Origin: Desulfosporosinus nitroreducens
Lineage (GTDB): Bacteria; Bacillota; Desulfitobacteriia; Desulfitobacteriales; Desulfitobacteriaceae
Assembly (NCBI RefSeq): GCF_023897015.1
Contig: NZ_JAMHFY010000021.1
Coordinates: 26,789 to 90,788 of the forward strand
DNA length: 64,000 nucleotides
Reading direction: 5' to 3'
This document shows positions 8,413 through 18,119 of the stretch, in pieces. Position 1 is the stretch's first letter. Each line of letters begins with the position of its first letter. Position numbers and translations under genes: made by a program. The notes below the pieces were generated by a model, which searched no databases, was not told the DNA's origin, and saw only the letters and a program-made list of their open reading frames with translations.

Positions 8413-8718
8413 TTATTTATTGTGCGTCCTTACCAAGAACTTATCTACCTTACCATTTATATCGATGCAGGTCCACTCGATTTCTTTTTCTCTCACCTTA
8501 GGAATAAGTCTTGCCGGATAGTACCCCAATTGATAGGGAATTCGTGTTTCAATGGCCTCGAATCGGCAGGCTTTTACACAGGCCATACAGTCCCAACAAT
8601 CTCTTTTAGCCCGGCAAAACGCTTTCTTATCCTCATTTAATTCCATTAAATCTCCTGGACAGATCTCTTCACATTTTCCGCACCCTTGGCATTTGTCTTG
8701 ATATACTACTGGTGGCAT
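8413..8718 (-). CDS. AprB-like 2[4Fe-4S] ferredoxin subunit
   Basis: 101 residues. The first cluster is CQGCGKCEEICP and the second is CWDCMACVKAC, with an extra Cys-bearing insert before it (FCRAKRDC) as in the beta subunit of APS reductase. True AprB is longer, so this short form is called AprB-like. It is 18 bp downstream of the flavoprotein at 8736 and probably passes electrons between that subunit and a membrane or soluble partner. Confidence 0.85.
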   Translation of the reverse strand: MPPVVYQDKCQGCGKCEEICPGDLMELNEDKKAFCRAKRDCWDCMACVKACRFEAIETRIPYQLGYYPARLIPKVREKEIEWTCIDINGKVDKFLVRTHNK

Positions 8719-8735
8719 TTAGTCACCCTCCTTTC

Positions 8736-10496
8736 TTAAGCTTTTAAACGATCGCCTGAGATAATTTGTTCATAGGGGCGAGTAAACATTTCTACGTCTC
8801 CAGTTTCAGGATTATAACGAGAGTTTACAAAGCAATCGAATTTTTGATCATTCTTTTCTGGGAAATCTGCACGGGTCTGCCATCCTGCCCATCTTGTTTC
8901 TTCACGATACATCAGATGGTGCACCAGCACTTGAGCCACATCTAATCGATCGATGACTTCGTGAGCATCCATCAACTCATGAAGATCCGTGGCGACTAGG
9001 TATTTGACTTGATCCTTCAAAGTCTTGAGGTTATGAAGGGCATATTCAAGGCCCTCTTTGTTCATTCGGAAAAATTGGTGTACCCCCCCGGCATATTCAT
9101 CCATCAGCCGCTGAAGCCTTTCTTCCATTTCTCGAGGTTTAACACCGTCACCCACGGAAATATTGCGGAAACCAGGTGCAAAAATTCTGTCCTTCTCCTT
9201 CGCAATTTGCTCCTCGTTAAGGTTACCCTGCTCGACACTAGCCACATACTCTACGGCGGCCCTAGCGGACAAGAGCCCCTCAGCGGCACAACCACCCACA
9301 AATTTATTGGGTGTGCCGCCCGCTACATCACCACAGGCATATAATCCCGGTAAAGTAGTTGCTCTTTTTACATCAACCCAGTAACCGCTCGCTGTATGCC
9401 CACCCACAATATATGGATCGGAGCCATATATTTCAATGGGTTCCTTTTTTAAATCCTGGGCTCGGCTGGCCAGGAATAAGACATAACTGGGGCGCTCATT
9501 CAAATAATCGTATTTCATGTTATGGATTTGGTCTGAAGTCATGTGGGTGGTATCCACATAGCAAGGACCACGACCCTCACGCCACTCATCCATCGGCGCG
9601 TTAGCCCGGATATAGCGGGGAGCGGCATCCCCACCAAGGTGAGCGTAACGGGTTTTTAGAATTTGCTCACCCTTGCAGTTAATCATGGGTGTTTTATAGC
9701 CCACTGAAATGGTATCGATGGGGCCATTAAAATCTTTGGTTCGGGTGGCACACCAGCGCATTTCAAAGGTGGTCATTTCAGCACCTTGACGGATACCAAT
9801 CGCAAAACCGGTCCCTACATTAAAGGGGGCATACCAGAGCTGGTGGTGGCTGTCATTACCATCGTTTTGATAGGGCTTATACAAACCAGCTGCGCCTCCA
9901 GTAGCAATAATGGTGGCCTTAGCTCGTATGATGTATACCTTGCCGTCTCTCACACCAAAACCAATAGCGCCAATGACTTTATTGCCCTCCATCAGGTAGT
10001 TGGTAGCGACTACACGATTTATGATTTCACAGCCAGTTTGACGGGTCTTTTCTGCCAAAATAACTTTCATCTCAGAACCACTGATCGTGATATCCCATTT
10101 GCCTCTAGTTTTATATTCATCGCCGTCTTCTTCATATTTAATGGGCATACCCCACTCTTCCCATTCTTCGATAGGCTTGTTTAAAACTTCTGCCATCGAA
10201 ATGGTCAAGTCTTCGCGGATCAGCCCACCGGCCTGAGAACGACTCCAACGCACGAAGTCTTCGATGGTACGATCTTTTTTAATATAGGTGTTAATCGCAT
10301 CCATACCACCAGCTAGGCATCCACTGCGGTCGATGTGTGCTTTCTCCATTAAAGTCACTTTCAAATCAGGGTTGAGACGCTTGGCTTCAATGGCAGCGAA
10401 ACAACCAGCATTTCCTGCTCCGATAATTAGAATATCAGTATCAATGCGGACCTCTTCAATTTTTTCCACGGATTGGGGTAAACTTGCTCTTGCCAT
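8736..10496 (-). CDS. AprA-like FAD-dependent oxidoreductase, large subunit
   Basis: 586 residues of the fumarate reductase/succinate dehydrogenase/AprA flavoprotein family. The N-terminus has the FAD Rossmann motif (TDILIIGAGNAGCFAA), then SGCLAGGMDAIN and IIATGGAAGLYKPY, and a late FAD-binding segment (GLYACGDVAGGTPNKF). The sequence is closer to adenylylsulfate reductase alpha than to fumarate reductase by pattern (GGMDAINTYI, WEEWGMP), but the protein is shorter than authentic AprA. It is operonic with a DASS-family anion importer (10520) and the ferredoxin (8413). The substrate is unknown; an imported sulfur oxyanion or dicarboxylate is the likely class. Confidence 0.85.
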   Translation of the reverse strand: MARASLPQSVEKIEEVRIDTDILIIGAGNAGCFAAIEAKRLNPDLKVTLMEKAHIDRSGCLAGGMDAINTYIKKDRTIEDFVRWSRSQAGGLIREDLTISMAEVLNKPIEEWEEWGMPIKYEEDGDEYKTRGKWDITISGSEMKVILAEKTRQTGCEIINRVVATNYLMEGNKVIGAIGFGVRDGKVYIIRAKATIIATGGAAGLYKPYQNDGNDSHHQLWYAPFNVGTGFAIGIRQGAEMTTFEMRWCATRTKDFNGPIDTISVGYKTPMINCKGEQILKTRYAHLGGDAAPRYIRANAPMDEWREGRGPCYVDTTHMTSDQIHNMKYDYLNERPSYVLFLASRAQDLKKEPIEIYGSDPYIVGGHTASGYWVDVKRATTLPGLYACGDVAGGTPNKFVGGCAAEGLLSARAAVEYVASVEQGNLNEEQIAKEKDRIFAPGFRNISVGDGVKPREMEERLQRLMDEYAGGVHQFFRMNKEGLEYALHNLKTLKDQVKYLVATDLHELMDAHEVIDRLDVAQVLVHHLMYREETRWAGWQTRADFPEKNDQKFDCFVNSRYNPETGDVEMFTRPYEQIISGDRLKA

Positions 10497-10519
10497 TTAA
10501 ATTTTCCTCCTTTTAATAA

Positions 10520-12013
10520 TTATGGAGTGGGCACCCAGATGGGATAACCTGTGAATGCATACCAGGGCACCATGATAAAGACCATATAGAGTATTACCAT
10601 TAAGGTGAAGGGCGCACCGACTTTAACAAATTCGCCAAAGGTAAACTCCTCAGTTCCATAGGCGATCAGACAGGCAGTTACCGAGATAGGCAAGACAAAC
10701 GCGTAACTATCCACATTTAAGACCATCATTGTAAAGGCGACAGTGTTCAGCTTAAGCATAGGAGCCATTGCTGCTACAATCGGAGCCAGCAGGGTTACAG
10801 CCGCAACATTACTCACAATCCCTAGACGGCTAATTTGTACTACCACACAGATGAAGATACTAACACCTATCCAACCCCAAGCAGGTGCTAAACCAACCAG
10901 GTGAGAGGCAATCCACTTGTCCACACCCGTCTTTTCAAAGGCGGATACCAGAGACAGAGAACCACAGAGCAACAACCATGTACCAAAGATCGTATTGGAT
11001 TGTACCTTTTTCCAAGAAAGGTTAGTAAGCCCCGGAATAAAGAGTACCATCACGGCCACAAGAGCAACTAAAGCCATTTTATAACCATGAATTTGTTCGG
11101 TCGCCCATAAGGAAATCGCAATCCCAAAGGTAACTAAGACAATCCATTCAGCGGTATTCATTTTTCCCATAGCTTCTTTTTGGCGCCTGATTTCAGTAAT
11201 ACCGCCAGGAACTTCAATATTTTTTGATTTCATGATCCAATTAACCCAGTAATACATGATTACCAGAATACCGAGCAATGGCCAATTCATCCAACCCCAG
11301 GTACCCCAAGTAATCACGTCTTTTTTCACAGCCTGATTAATGGTTTGGGCTATGATGACATTTGACATATGGCTATGCATCAGAATAGTCCCGCTAGCCA
11401 GTGAGGCAAAACCGATGCCAACCATCGTAAATACTTTCCTTGCCCTAGCACCTTCGCCAGCTTTCTCAAACAAACTGTTTAGACCTTGAATAATTGGCAG
11501 GAAAAGTGCTCCCCTGGCATTGGTGGCAGGCACGAGTACTGCAGTAACCAGGTGAGCTCCGATTATGCCTTTTAGAACACTTCCAACGTTAGGTTTAACT
11601 CTTGAAACAATAGTGAGTGCAATCCGCTTGTCTAATCCAGTAGTCTGCATAACTGCAGCTAGAATAAAACAGCCAAGAATGAGGAAGGTAACGTTACTGG
11701 TAAAGCCACTAAAGGCTTCAGGTAGTTTTGTAGCTGCTCCTGTCAAGGATAATAAGACGGGTATCATCAGTCCGGAAACTGCTAAAGGCAATCCATCGCT
11801 CAACCAAATAATTGTAGCCCAACCCATCACAGCCAAGGCTGCTCGACCACCCTCAGTAAGACTCTCGGAAGTAGGAACCAGTATTAAGATTGCTGCAAAA
11901 ACTAACCAAGAAAGAATAAATCCTGGTAAGGCATACTTACTTCTGCCAGTTTCAGTAGATTTCGCTTTAACATTCGTACTCTGTGTATTTGCTTGTAAAG
12001 CGGGCTCCGACAT
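10520..12013 (-). CDS. DASS (SLC13)-family anion:Na+ symporter
   Basis: 497 residues with about 12 membrane segments. DASS features include a conserved SNT-like motif region (VPATNARGALFLP) and LGIVSNVAAVTLLAP in the second repeat. The family moves sulfate or di/tricarboxylates with sodium. The first residues are hydrophilic (about 28). It is the first gene of the operon that continues into the AprA-like and AprB-like genes, so it probably supplies their substrate. A palindrome at 12153-12174 lies upstream. Confidence 0.87.
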   Translation of the reverse strand: MSEPALQANTQSTNVKAKSTETGRSKYALPGFILSWLVFAAILILVPTSESLTEGGRAALAVMGWATIIWLSDGLPLAVSGLMIPVLLSLTGAATKLPEAFSGFTSNVTFLILGCFILAAVMQTTGLDKRIALTIVSRVKPNVGSVLKGIIGAHLVTAVLVPATNARGALFLPIIQGLNSLFEKAGEGARARKVFTMVGIGFASLASGTILMHSHMSNVIIAQTINQAVKKDVITWGTWGWMNWPLLGILVIMYYWVNWIMKSKNIEVPGGITEIRRQKEAMGKMNTAEWIVLVTFGIAISLWATEQIHGYKMALVALVAVMVLFIPGLTNLSWKKVQSNTIFGTWLLLCGSLSLVSAFEKTGVDKWIASHLVGLAPAWGWIGVSIFICVVVQISRLGIVSNVAAVTLLAPIVAAMAPMLKLNTVAFTMMVLNVDSYAFVLPISVTACLIAYGTEEFTFGEFVKVGAPFTLMVILYMVFIMVPWYAFTGYPIWVPTP

Positions 12014-12152
12014 TTATAACCCCTCCATTTCTTCGTTGTTAGTAAAAATAACCGTATTCGATTTTAGACCTGCTAGCTCACCCCTTCGTTCTATTGGTAT
12101 GTGAAGATTTTAACAATAACAATTGTTGCTTAAAACCAAATTGAAGACACTT

Positions 12153-12174
12153 TTTTGTCATGTTAACGACAAAA
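12153..12174 (-). promoter_or_regulatory. Palindromic candidate operator of the DASS/AprAB-like operon
   Basis: TTTTGTC-N8-GACAAAA is a perfect 7-bp inverted repeat 140 bp upstream of the transporter start. Its size suits a dimeric Crp/Fnr-family regulator such as the one encoded at 12261, but the sequence differs from the classical TGTGA-N6-TCACA site. Confidence 0.5.
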
Positions 12175-12179
12175 GAAAT

Positions 12180-12229
12180 CCAGCCGACAAAAAAAAGGTC
12201 TTTTAACAGACCCCTATTTTGTCGGCTGG
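12180..12229 (-). terminator. Terminator hairpin after the Crp/Fnr gene
   Basis: CCAGCCGACAAAA and TTTTGTCGGCTGG pair around an inner GGTC..GACC stem. It lies between the convergent limit of the regulator and the operator of the next operon. Confidence 0.6.
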
Positions 12230-12260
12230 ATTACAGTTTTTTGAGCAATGTGTTATCTCA

Positions 12261-12914
12261 TTATTCCTGAATCCATAGTTTTAGCTTGTTTGGGTTTACC
12301 CCAACAATCTCTCTACCTTCATATTGGATGCTTCCGTCTTCCTTAAGTAAGTTTAGCAGAGACGAAATCGTTTGACGTGCCGAACCTATAACACAGGCCA
12401 GTTCTTCCTGAGTAACCCGCAAACGCACTCGAATAATATCATCTTCACTTTTATCCCCCGCACGTTCTGCCATAGTCAACAGAAGAATAGCCAACCTCCC
12501 TTGAATGGGATTCATTATAAAATCATAGATTGTATTCTGCGCTTCTCTTAATCTATCACTCATCAATCTGATTAACTTCTCGGAAAACTCGGGCATTTCG
12601 CAAAGCATCTTTTTAAAGCCATCCTTCCAGATAATCAAGATCGAGACATTGTCCATTGCCTCAGCACTATACTCTCTCTCATTGATATTACTAAGTACTT
12701 CAGCTAAACCAATAAAGTCACCCGGATAACGGATCGCAACAGACACCTGTCGGCCATCCGATGTAGTGCGGTATATTTTAACCAACCCACTTTTTATGTA
12801 ATAGACTTCATTGGCCTTTTGACTGGTTGAAAAAATAATCTGTCCTTTTGGGTATTTAATTTCTGAAGATATTTCATTTAAATACTTCAATTCCCCGTCT
12901 GTTATCTGAAACAT
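12261..12914 (-). CDS. Crp/Fnr-family transcriptional regulator
   Basis: 217 residues: a cyclic-nucleotide-binding-like beta-barrel (GLVKIYRTTSDGRQVSVAIR, GDFIGLAEV), a dimerisation helix, and a C-terminal HTH_Crp (TQEELACVIGSARQTISSLL). No N-terminal Fe-S Cys cluster is visible, so it is not a classical FNR oxygen sensor. It is divergently placed with respect to nothing else and is transcribed toward the DASS/AprAB-like operon, which it probably controls. The effector is unknown. Confidence 0.88.
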   Translation of the reverse strand: MFQITDGELKYLNEISSEIKYPKGQIIFSTSQKANEVYYIKSGLVKIYRTTSDGRQVSVAIRYPGDFIGLAEVLSNINEREYSAEAMDNVSILIIWKDGFKKMLCEMPEFSEKLIRLMSDRLREAQNTIYDFIMNPIQGRLAILLLTMAERAGDKSEDDIIRVRLRVTQEELACVIGSARQTISSLLNLLKEDGSIQYEGREIVGVNPNKLKLWIQE

Positions 12915-12958
12915 GAAACATTATTTCCCCCCTCTTTACGTTTACAGTTACATTGGAA

Positions 12959-12980
12959 AAAGTCGGTAATTACCGACTTT
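12959..12980. promoter_or_regulatory. 22-bp perfect palindrome upstream of the Crp/Fnr gene
   Basis: AAAGTCGGTAATTACCGACTTT lies 45 bp before the Crp/Fnr start and after the end of the RsbRD-like gene. It could be an autoregulatory operator or a terminator stem. Confidence 0.5.
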
Positions 12981-13007
12981 ACTCCCTTAACTATATTATC
13001 ATACCAT

Positions 13008-13594
13008 TTACTCATTTGACCCGCTTAAGTCGTCCTCTGCGGTCTTGATTAAATCCCGATCACTATGCTCAAATTCTTCCGCAGGGATCTCGGACATTAA
13101 ATTCGCCTTTTTCAGTAGCGAAAATGTCATCCTTTTTAGTTCATCCGTCTTAAGTTGGTATAGTTGTTCTCGACACTTTACATAGATATTAAATGTATAA
13201 AGGGCTAGCTCATCTATTTCAGATTCAAATTCCAGTAATTCATCATATAATTTATTCTGCTTGATTTCCTTTTCAAGTTCTTCACGAATTACTCTTTTAA
13301 GAAAAAAAACGAAGTTTAGCGCTTGCGCAGGTGTAAAGTCCTGAATCGCTCTTACTCTGATAATATCATCCAACAGGGGTAAATCCTCTGTAAATCCCTC
13401 CCCAGCGATCAATGTTTCTATGATATTATCTATTCCCTGAGTGAACGTATGCCCCACTGGATTAGAAACATATCCTTTTGCTTTTTTAGAAAACCTGAGG
13501 TATCAGCAGGATAGGTCGCCATGATGGCCTCGAACCACCTCTGCAAAATGGTAGATTTCTTTTTTTCCAGGAGATCTTTTAACTTCATATCCAT
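13008..13594 (-). pseudogene. RsbRD N-terminal-domain protein, frameshifted
   Basis: The C-terminal 149 residues (from VGHTFTQGID) are in one frame. The N-terminal part, MDMKLKDLLEKKKSTILQRW onward, starts at 13594 behind GGAGAAG and is in another frame. The two join near 13470 at a short T run, where one missing T would restore KDMFSNPVGHTF. The product is an RsbRD-type helical sensor domain of about 195 residues, a family often linked to dissimilatory sulfur metabolism in this group. It may be a true mutation, a sequencing slip or programmed frameshifting. Confidence 0.75.
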
Positions 13595-13805
13595 TCTTTC
13601 TTCTCCTTATAAATCATAAGCAAGTGTCCTCTTCCGTCACTGACCTTACCGACCCTTGTCCACACATAAAAGAAGGGATTTAAACTTTATGTAATATATT
13701 ATCTCAATCGAAGGTGCAATTATGTAGCTCTATTTCTGCATGAGCAAATTATTCTACTGGTAAAGAATCTTACATTTGTGATAAAACTGCCTATATTATA
13801 AAAAA

Positions 13806-13828
13806 GACGACCCTAATCTAGGGTCGTC
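13806..13828 (-). terminator. Terminator of the amino-acid ABC operon
   Basis: GACGACCCT-AATCT-AGGGTCGTC forms a 9-bp stem, followed on the minus strand by TTTTTT. Confidence 0.85.
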
Positions 13829-13888
13829 CACTAAGAAGAGTCATAATTTTTTGTCAGAAAGTATTTACTAACAACTCGTTAAAACAAG

Positions 13889-14539
13889 TTAATAACTCTG
13901 GTGTACCATTTTAAGTTGTTGTCGACGGGCTATAATTGAGAGTGAATAATTCAAAACGAAATACGTTGATGCAATCATCCCAAAGATAGCAAAGAACTGA
14001 GCAGTTGTACCATATTGTCCTAAAATAATCATGCCTTTGCCTGTCAAATCTTCTACACCCACAACCCATACAAATGATGTATCCTTAATAACTGTTATAA
14101 ACTGAGATACTAAAGGCGGGATCATTTTGTGCATAGCTTGAGGTAGAATAATATTCGTCAGGGTTTGACGATAAGAAAAGCCCTGTGACTTGGCCGCTTC
14201 CCACTGTCCTTTATCAATGGAGGTTAACCCCCCTCGGACAATCTCTGCAATGATGGCCGAAGTGAAGACTGCGATTGCGACAATTCCTGAATTAATCGGT
14301 TTCATAGTGGTCATAAAACGAAAAACCAAGATAAAAAGAAGCATAGGAATGTTACGAACGCATTCAATATAGATCGTAGCGATTCTACCCAGAATAGGTT
14401 GTTTAGAGTAACGAGCAATGCCAAGGACAGTTCCAAAGACAAAACTAATCAGAATAGCCATAACCGCAATATAGATAGTCGTCAAAAGTCCTTGACCAAG
14501 AAAACGAATTAGTTCAGGTTTAAAGACCTCTTGAATCAT
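13889..14539 (-). CDS. Polar amino-acid ABC transporter permease (second)
   Basis: 216 residues, about five TM helices. The HisM/GlnP-type EAA loop reads [21 protein letters not shown]. The ATG overlaps the stop of the first permease by four bases (14536-14539). With the genes at 14536, 15207 and 16116 it makes a complete importer for glutamate/glutamine/aspartate-type substrates. Confidence 0.9.
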   Translation of the reverse strand: MIQEVFKPELIRFLGQGLLTTIYIAVMAILISFVFGTVLGIARYSKQPILGRIATIYIECVRNIPMLLFILVFRFMTTMKPINSGIVAIAVFTSAIIAEIVRGGLTSIDKGQWEAAKSQGFSYRQTLTNIILPQAMHKMIPPLVSQFITVIKDTSFVWVVGVEDLTGKGMIILGQYGTTAQFFAIFGMIASTYFVLNYSLSIIARRQQLKMVHQSY

Positions 14540-15207
14540 GATGACACCCCCGTTTTACCTTCTAAGCGGCGTGTCAAGGTCGCTAAAGGCAAACAAAGAA
14601 GGAGATAAAGCAGACCAATTGCAACATACGCAGGCCCATAGTAGAGATTGTCACTTGACCAGGAGTCCGCACGATACATCAGGTCACCGCCGGCAACCAT
14701 GGCAAGTACGGATGTGTTTTTAATCAGGTTAACCGCTTGATTAGTGAGCGGTGGTAAAACGATTCGGGATGCTTGCGGCAAGATAACGTGCCGCATAGCT
14801 CCCCAAAAACTAAAACCCTGAGATAAAGCTGCTTCCATTTGTCCCTTGTGGATGGAGTCGATTCCGGCCCTGACCACTTCCGCAATATAAGCGCCATGAT
14901 ACACGCCGACACCTAAAACACCAACTGCGAAGACAGGTATCATAACATCCATATGAGGCAACCCATGATAGAGGAAATAAACTTGGATAACGAGTGGCGT
15001 ATTTTGAATAAATTCCACATAGACGCGACTTACCAGCTTGGCGAGTTTCAACTGAGAAGTCCCTAGCACCCCAAACACTATTCCCAGTATAAGGGCCAAT
15101 GCAAGGGAAAGGACGGCTACCATAATGGTGGTTTTAAACCCCTCAGCAAATACTGTCCAATCGCGAAAAAGGGCTTCCCATTTAAACCAAGCAAAAGGAC
15201 CAACCAC
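14536..15207 (-). CDS. Polar amino-acid ABC transporter permease (first)
   Basis: 223 residues with five TM helices and the EAA loop [21 protein letters not shown] region. The start abuts the stop of the substrate-binding protein at 15207. It is the heterodimer partner of the permease at 13889. Confidence 0.9.
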   Translation of the reverse strand: MVGPFAWFKWEALFRDWTVFAEGFKTTIMVAVLSLALALILGIVFGVLGTSQLKLAKLVSRVYVEFIQNTPLVIQVYFLYHGLPHMDVMIPVFAVGVLGVGVYHGAYIAEVVRAGIDSIHKGQMEAALSQGFSFWGAMRHVILPQASRIVLPPLTNQAVNLIKNTSVLAMVAGGDLMYRADSWSSDNLYYGPAYVAIGLLYLLLCLPLATLTRRLEGKTGVSS

Positions 15208-16016
15208 TATTTAAGACCCCACTTTTGTGTCATTTTATCAAGCTCTTCAGATGTTTTGAGCTTTGCAATCGTATCATTTACTAATTTAGCTAATCCATCA
15301 TTTCCTTTTTTGGAGGCAATTCCATAATCTTGAGGACTAAAACTATCCGCCAGAATAACCGTTGAATCATCTAAATAACCAGATAGGATAGATCCATCTA
15401 CGGAGAAACAGTCAACTCGGCCAGAGTCCAGGGCTGCCTTAATTTCCGGATAGGTACTGAACTCCATGAAGGTGACTTTTGATTCAATTTTATCAGCAGC
15501 CTCTTGGATAGCTTTCTTACTGGTGGCGCTTTGGGCTACACCGATCTTTTTACCGTTTAAATCTTTGAGACCTTGAATACCGGAATCCTTTTTAACCATT
15601 AATTTTACGCCATCGGTAAAATACGCGTCAGAGAAGTTGTAACTCTTTTTGCGCTCTTCCGTAACGGTAAATGTGGCAATAACTAGGTCTACGTCCCCGC
15701 TGTCCACTAAGGGGCCTCGAGTTTTTGCCGTAACGGCTGTAGTTTCGATTTTCTCAGTTCCCAAAATTTCTTTAGAGATGGCTTTAGCTAGATCAATTTC
15801 AAATCCAGTGATTTCTCCCGTCTTTGGATCCTTATATCCAAAATTCGGAACATCGACCTTAACTCCTACTTTTAGTACCCCTCGGTCTTTGATGGCCTGT
15901 ACATCTGCAGGCAATCCGCTGGCGCCTTTGTCTGGGGTAGTCGGAGTAGACCCACATCCTGTTACCAGACCGGCAACTAATAATAAACTTGTTAAAATAA
16001 TACCAAATTTCTTCAT
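15207..16016 (-). CDS. Amino-acid-binding lipoprotein of the ABC transporter
   Basis: 269 residues. The lipobox LVTGC anchors the protein outside the membrane. A class-3 binding-protein core follows (GVLKVGVKVDVPNFGYKD, GFEIDLAKAI, GKKIGVAQSATSKKAI). The family binds Glu, Gln, Asp or His. The context is a complete four-gene importer with the ATPase first. Confidence 0.92.
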   Translation of the reverse strand: MKKFGIILTSLLLVAGLVTGCGSTPTTPDKGASGLPADVQAIKDRGVLKVGVKVDVPNFGYKDPKTGEITGFEIDLAKAISKEILGTEKIETTAVTAKTRGPLVDSGDVDLVIATFTVTEERKKSYNFSDAYFTDGVKLMVKKDSGIQGLKDLNGKKIGVAQSATSKKAIQEAADKIESKVTFMEFSTYPEIKAALDSGRVDCFSVDGSILSGYLDDSTVILADSFSPQDYGIASKKGNDGLAKLVNDTIAKLKTSEELDKMTQKWGLK

Positions 16017-16115
16017 TATATATATCCCCCTCTTCCAATTCTATAGTCACAGCTTACCTGCGCTTTCCATATTAAACCAGAATAATTACCCCTATGAACT
16101 AACCGAATTTAAAGA

Positions 16116-16841
16116 TTAGCGTAAAATCCGGCTTAAGAATGACTTGGTACGTTCATGCGTAGGGTTTTCAAAAAAGCGTTGGGGAGAATTCTCTTCCACA
16201 ATCAGTCCATCATCCATGAAGATGACGCGATCTGCAACCGTTTTAGCAAAACCCATTTCATGCGTGACAACGACCATTGTGATTCCCTCATGAGCTAAAT
16301 CAACCATAACATCAAGAACTTCCTGGATCATTTCCGGATCTAAAGCCGATGTAGGCTCATCAAAGAGCATAATTTTAGGCCGCATTGCCAAGGCTCTGGC
16401 AATGGCTACACGTTGTTGCTGACCCCCAGAAAGTTGGGACGGATATACATTAGCTTTTTCTTTTAATCCCACACGATCAAGATAAGCCAGACCAGCCTTA
16501 ACTGCTTCCGCCTGAGGCACTTTCTTAATAAGCATAGGAGCAAGAGTTAAATTTTCCAAAACTGTTTTGTGCGGGTAGAGGTTAAATTGCTGGAAGACCA
16601 TAGCAACTGACTGACGAACTTTAGCCACTAATGCCTTATGAGCAGTTATGTCTACACCGTCCACCGTAACTTTACCTGAACTTGGCTTTTCTAACAGGTT
16701 CATACATCGAATTAATGTGCTCTTGCCTGATCCACTGGGGCCAATGACCACCAATTTTTCTCCCGACTTTACCGTTAGATTAATATCTTTCAAGACATGC
16801 AAATGACCAAAATGTTTATTTACCCCTTCTAATTGAATCAA
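16116..16841 (-). CDS. Amino-acid ABC transporter ATPase (GlnQ-like)
   Basis: About 241 residues with Walker [12 protein letters not shown], signature [12 protein letters not shown], Walker [13 protein letters not shown] and the H-loop VVVTHEMGF. The preferred start is TTG at 16841 ([12 protein letters not shown]), because GGAAGGAG lies about nine bases before it and the length then fits the family. An ATG at 16877 would add 12 basic residues. It is the first gene of the importer operon. Confidence 0.92.
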   Translation of the reverse strand: MIQLEGVNKHFGHLHVLKDINLTVKSGEKLVVIGPSGSGKSTLIRCMNLLEKPSSGKVTVDGVDITAHKALVAKVRQSVAMVFQQFNLYPHKTVLENLTLAPMLIKKVPQAEAVKAGLAYLDRVGLKEKANVYPSQLSGGQQQRVAIARALAMRPKIMLFDEPTSALDPEMIQEVLDVMVDLAHEGITMVVVTHEMGFAKTVADRVIFMDDGLIVEENSPQRFFENPTHERTKSFLSRILR

Positions 16842-16978
16842 GCGGGTTCTCCTTCCATTTCTTGTATTTTTTACCATTTAGTTCCCTTAAAGTATGTCAT
16901 TTATGTACAATTTATTCGTCACAAATCCACAAATCCCTCTATTAATTAATAAGGAATACTGTATACACTCTTTTAACG

Positions 16979-17162
16979 TTGACAAAGGCTTGCACTTGTT
17001 CTAAACTAAAAGGTGAGCTGACATTGAGATCGCGCAAATGGCGCGACTAAAATCGGAGATAACATCTGCTATGGAACTCATGTTTGTAAAGATATTCTTA
17101 TCTGTGACATGTGTGCAGGTGAACCCGTACAAAGAGGGACGACAGTAGTCGTCTCTTTTTTG
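16979..17162 (+). ncRNA. Candidate small RNA with promoter and terminator
   Basis: A plus-strand promoter, TTGACA (16979-16984), 17 bp, TAAACT (17002-17007), is followed about 130 bp later by a terminator stem (AGAGGGACGAC / GTCGTCTCT plus T run, 17133-17162). Both protein-coding neighbours are on the minus strand. The transcript would be about 150 nt. It shows no ribosome site with a long frame and matches no RNA family that I recognise. Confidence 0.4.
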
Positions 17163-17246
17163 TACTTGTCATCTATGCCAAACAAAAACAGCGTCGGTAT
17201 TCATCCCGCAGCGCTGCCTCTTCAGAAACTATATATCAACTATATA

Positions 17247-17597
17247 TCAAATATCCGCAAGCCCTAAACTAATTTCGATGGCTTGATCTACTCTTAGCAT
17301 CACTTCTTCATCCAATACCGCTACTTTTTCCTTCAGCCGACTTTTATCAATCGTTCTGATCTGCTCCGTAAGGATGACCGAATCCCGTTCTAATCCGCTG
17401 CGTTTAGCTCTTACCTCCACGTGAGTCGGTAATTTCGCTTTAGCAATCTGTGAAGTGATCGCGGCAATAATTGTCGTCGGGCTAAATTGATTCCCTATGT
17501 CATTTTGGACCACGAGGACGGGACGAGTTCCTCCCTGTTCTGAGCCAACGACGGGGTTAAGCTCAGCGTAATAAATTTCCCCGCGTTTTATCATCAT
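17247..17597 (-). CDS. ndoA: MazF/NdoA endoribonuclease toxin
   Basis: 116 residues, the normal size. It has [20 protein letters not shown], the catalytic-site segments [11 protein letters not shown] and [13 protein letters not shown], and an acidic tail. Family members cut single-stranded mRNA at short motifs. Its start overlaps the antitoxin stop by four bases. This is the conserved Firmicute mazEF pair usually found near alr, as here (21953). Confidence 0.93.
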   Translation of the reverse strand: MMIKRGEIYYAELNPVVGSEQGGTRPVLVVQNDIGNQFSPTTIIAAITSQIAKAKLPTHVEVRAKRSGLERDSVILTEQIRTIDKSRLKEKVAVLDEEVMLRVDQAIEISLGLADI

Positions 17598-17872
17598 CTC
17601 TGATACGCCACCATCGTTTCTTCATAATACTCTAATACTTCTTGTTCCGTTTGAAACAATTCTCTAGCTATGGATAAATTCAGTTGCGCCATTTCGAGGT
17701 ACCCTTGACGCATTTGCTCATGGATTCCCTTCTTCCGGCGTTCGTGAAGGATGCTATTCAATGCTTCTCGAATAAATTCGCTGCGATTACGCTTTTCAAC
17801 TGTGACGATCCCATCAACCTCCGCAAGCAAACTCTCCGGCAAACTAATCATAATTCGCTTACTTTCTGCCAC
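17594..17872 (-). CDS. MazE-type ribbon-helix-helix antitoxin (NdoAI)
   Basis: 92 residues. The N-terminus is a MetJ/Arc/CopG ribbon-helix-helix ([28 protein letters not shown]). The acidic C-terminus is predicted to wrap the toxin. It lies directly before ndoA, and the pair probably represses its own promoter. Confidence 0.9.
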   Translation of the reverse strand: MAESKRIMISLPESLLAEVDGIVTVEKRNRSEFIREALNSILHERRKKGIHEQMRQGYLEMAQLNLSIARELFQTEQEVLEYYEETMVAYQR

Positions 17873-18061
17873 ATTAGCACCCCCAAGTCATTTAGCTAAA
17901 GCTATACTCTATTATAGACAGTAATCTAAAAAAGTGTCAACGAATTCCACAGGTAAATAAACCAAAACCCCTCGAAAACAAGGTTATTTCACCATGTAAA
18001 TTATGGTAAGAGACAATATGGATGAGAACTTTTATCAAGAATCGTTCATTAACTATAGTAT

Positions 18062-18089
18062 ATCAGTATATCACTCTTGATATACTGAT
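18062..18089 (+). terminator. 12-bp stem hairpin with T run
   Basis: ATCAGTATATCA-CTCT-TGATATACTGAT followed by TTTTTG. It lies between gatD and the mazEF promoter. The T run is on the plus strand although both neighbours are on the minus strand. Confidence 0.5.
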
Positions 18090-18119
18090 TTTTGTTATTA
18101 ACCAATCATAGCCATGATT

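Noticed and set aside
9786..10184. Long plus-strand frame opposite the AprA-like gene
   Set aside because: The minus-strand gene has full flavoprotein motifs; the opposite frame is a shadow with no ribosome site or domain.
17030..17170. Plus-strand frame with CKDILICDMC as a Gin-like zinc protein
   Set aside because: There is no start codon with a ribosome site, and the frame runs through the terminator stem.
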